A model generated the notes under the pieces. The model worked only from the letters and a program-made list of their open reading frames with translations, was not told the origin of the DNA and ran no database searches. Source: Tenrec ecaudatus (lineage: Eukaryota > Chordata > Mammalia > Afrosoricida > Tenrecidae). From it: a stretch of 64,000 bases of DNA. Positions 63,406 to 64,000 of this stretch are shown here, in pieces. Each line of letters opens with the position of its first letter. Within the stretch, counting starts at the first letter, position 1. The stretch covers positions 40,813,501 to 40,877,500 of the forward strand of contig NC_134546.1 in assembly GCF_050624435.1 (NCBI RefSeq), written 5' to 3'. Made by a program: the position numbers and the translations under genes.

Positions 63406-64000
63406 ACAGCGTGGAGGAAAGACAATAGGGCCAAAGCAGCTTTGGGAATCCAGGGCATGTGCTGTGGACTAGTTCTCTAGAGCTGAATCTATTCTAGAGG
63501 AAGTCCACACGATATTTTACTTCCTGGGAATCTGATTAGCATAACTTGGGGTCTGAGTCAGCCCCTAACTGCAAAGGGCAAGGAACTTTGAAAGTTTCTC
63601 TAAAAAATACACACCACAGGAGCGCTCTGAAAGGGAAAGAGAGAGGATGCATGCAGGGAGCCCCCTGTCCCCACCCCCACCCTGCAGTCATCCAGCTCTT
63701 GCCTCTTACCTATCTTTGCTCTACCCTCAGTAAAAATTCTGCCGTGACTCGTGGTGTGTGACCAGTGATGGACATTTGTAAGGTGGGTGGCGCGAGTTAG
63801 GGTTGGGAGAACAGAACTTGGTTCAATGTGAAATTAAGTGATCGCAGGACCCATGGGCTTAGGTTCTTTCCCCAGAAAAGATTTTAGGAAACAATCTGTA
63901 AAATTCTGCTCTCTGGTATGCTTTAACCGGAGCCCTCCCTGGCATTTCTACAAAAATATAGATCCCTTATTTTCTGACTGATGAAGACCCAGCCATGCCT
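63406..64000. other. Unassigned stretch at right edge
   Basis: No recognised feature. A CCCCACCCCCACCC run lies near 63670. Confidence 0.4.

Overview
This window reads as intergenic or intronic DNA of a placental mammal. I find no exon of a functional protein-coding gene, no RNA gene and no bacterial-type feature. The repeats point to Afrotheria. There are about 30 copies of a tRNA-derived SINE of the AfroSINE type, many fragments of the afrotherian RTE-clade LINE, and mammal-wide L1, L2, MIR, MaLR and MER5-type relics. Four copies of the SPIN_NA hAT transposon are also present. SPIN is patchily distributed through horizontal transfer, and among afrotherians it was described from tenrecs. AfroSINE plus RTE plus SPIN makes a tenrec (Echinops telfairi or a close relative) my best guess. 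This is inference from repeat content, not from a database match.

Names used here. 'Tail-R' is an RTE-associated retroposon ending in GATTGTGATAAGAG, then AATAAAATGATT and an A-rich tail. 'Tail-G' is a relative with a T-rich middle and an end like GATTGTGGTAAGAACTG. 'TGTGTTAG element' is a roughly 430-bp LTR-like repeat beginning TGTGTTAG and ending near CAAGTTGACAT.

Layout. 0-4 kb: L1 ORF2 relic (minus), SINE, MaLR LTR, an ERV-like LTR, then a decayed mariner. 4-9 kb: tail-R, SPIN, SINE and RTE fragments. 9-14 kb: almost nothing recognisable. 14-24.5 kb: SINEs, tail-G, RTE relics, a TGTGTTAG-type element, MaLR, and a tail-R inserted into a SINE. 25-34 kb: SINEs, MIR, a RAN processed pseudogene inside a SINE, and a tail-R inside a MIR. 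34-41 kb: a 25-bp minisatellite, a SPIN with a perfect 8-bp target duplication, an L2 relic interrupted by an LTR, a reversed tail-G and MER5A. 44-52 kb: a composite tail-R unit with target duplications, two SPINs, TGTGTTAG elements and tail-G. 52.6-55.4 kb: a three-level nest (mariner in TGTGTTAG element in L1 ORF1 region). 55-64 kb: LTR-like repeats, the longest RTE relic, a long L2 relic interrupted by MaLR, and SINEs.

No genes work together here. The biology is transposon history: retroposition by RTE and L1 machinery, horizontal arrival of SPIN and possibly mariner, and nested insertions that allow relative dating. Every coding sequence seen (L1, L2, RTE, mariner, RAN retrocopy) is broken.
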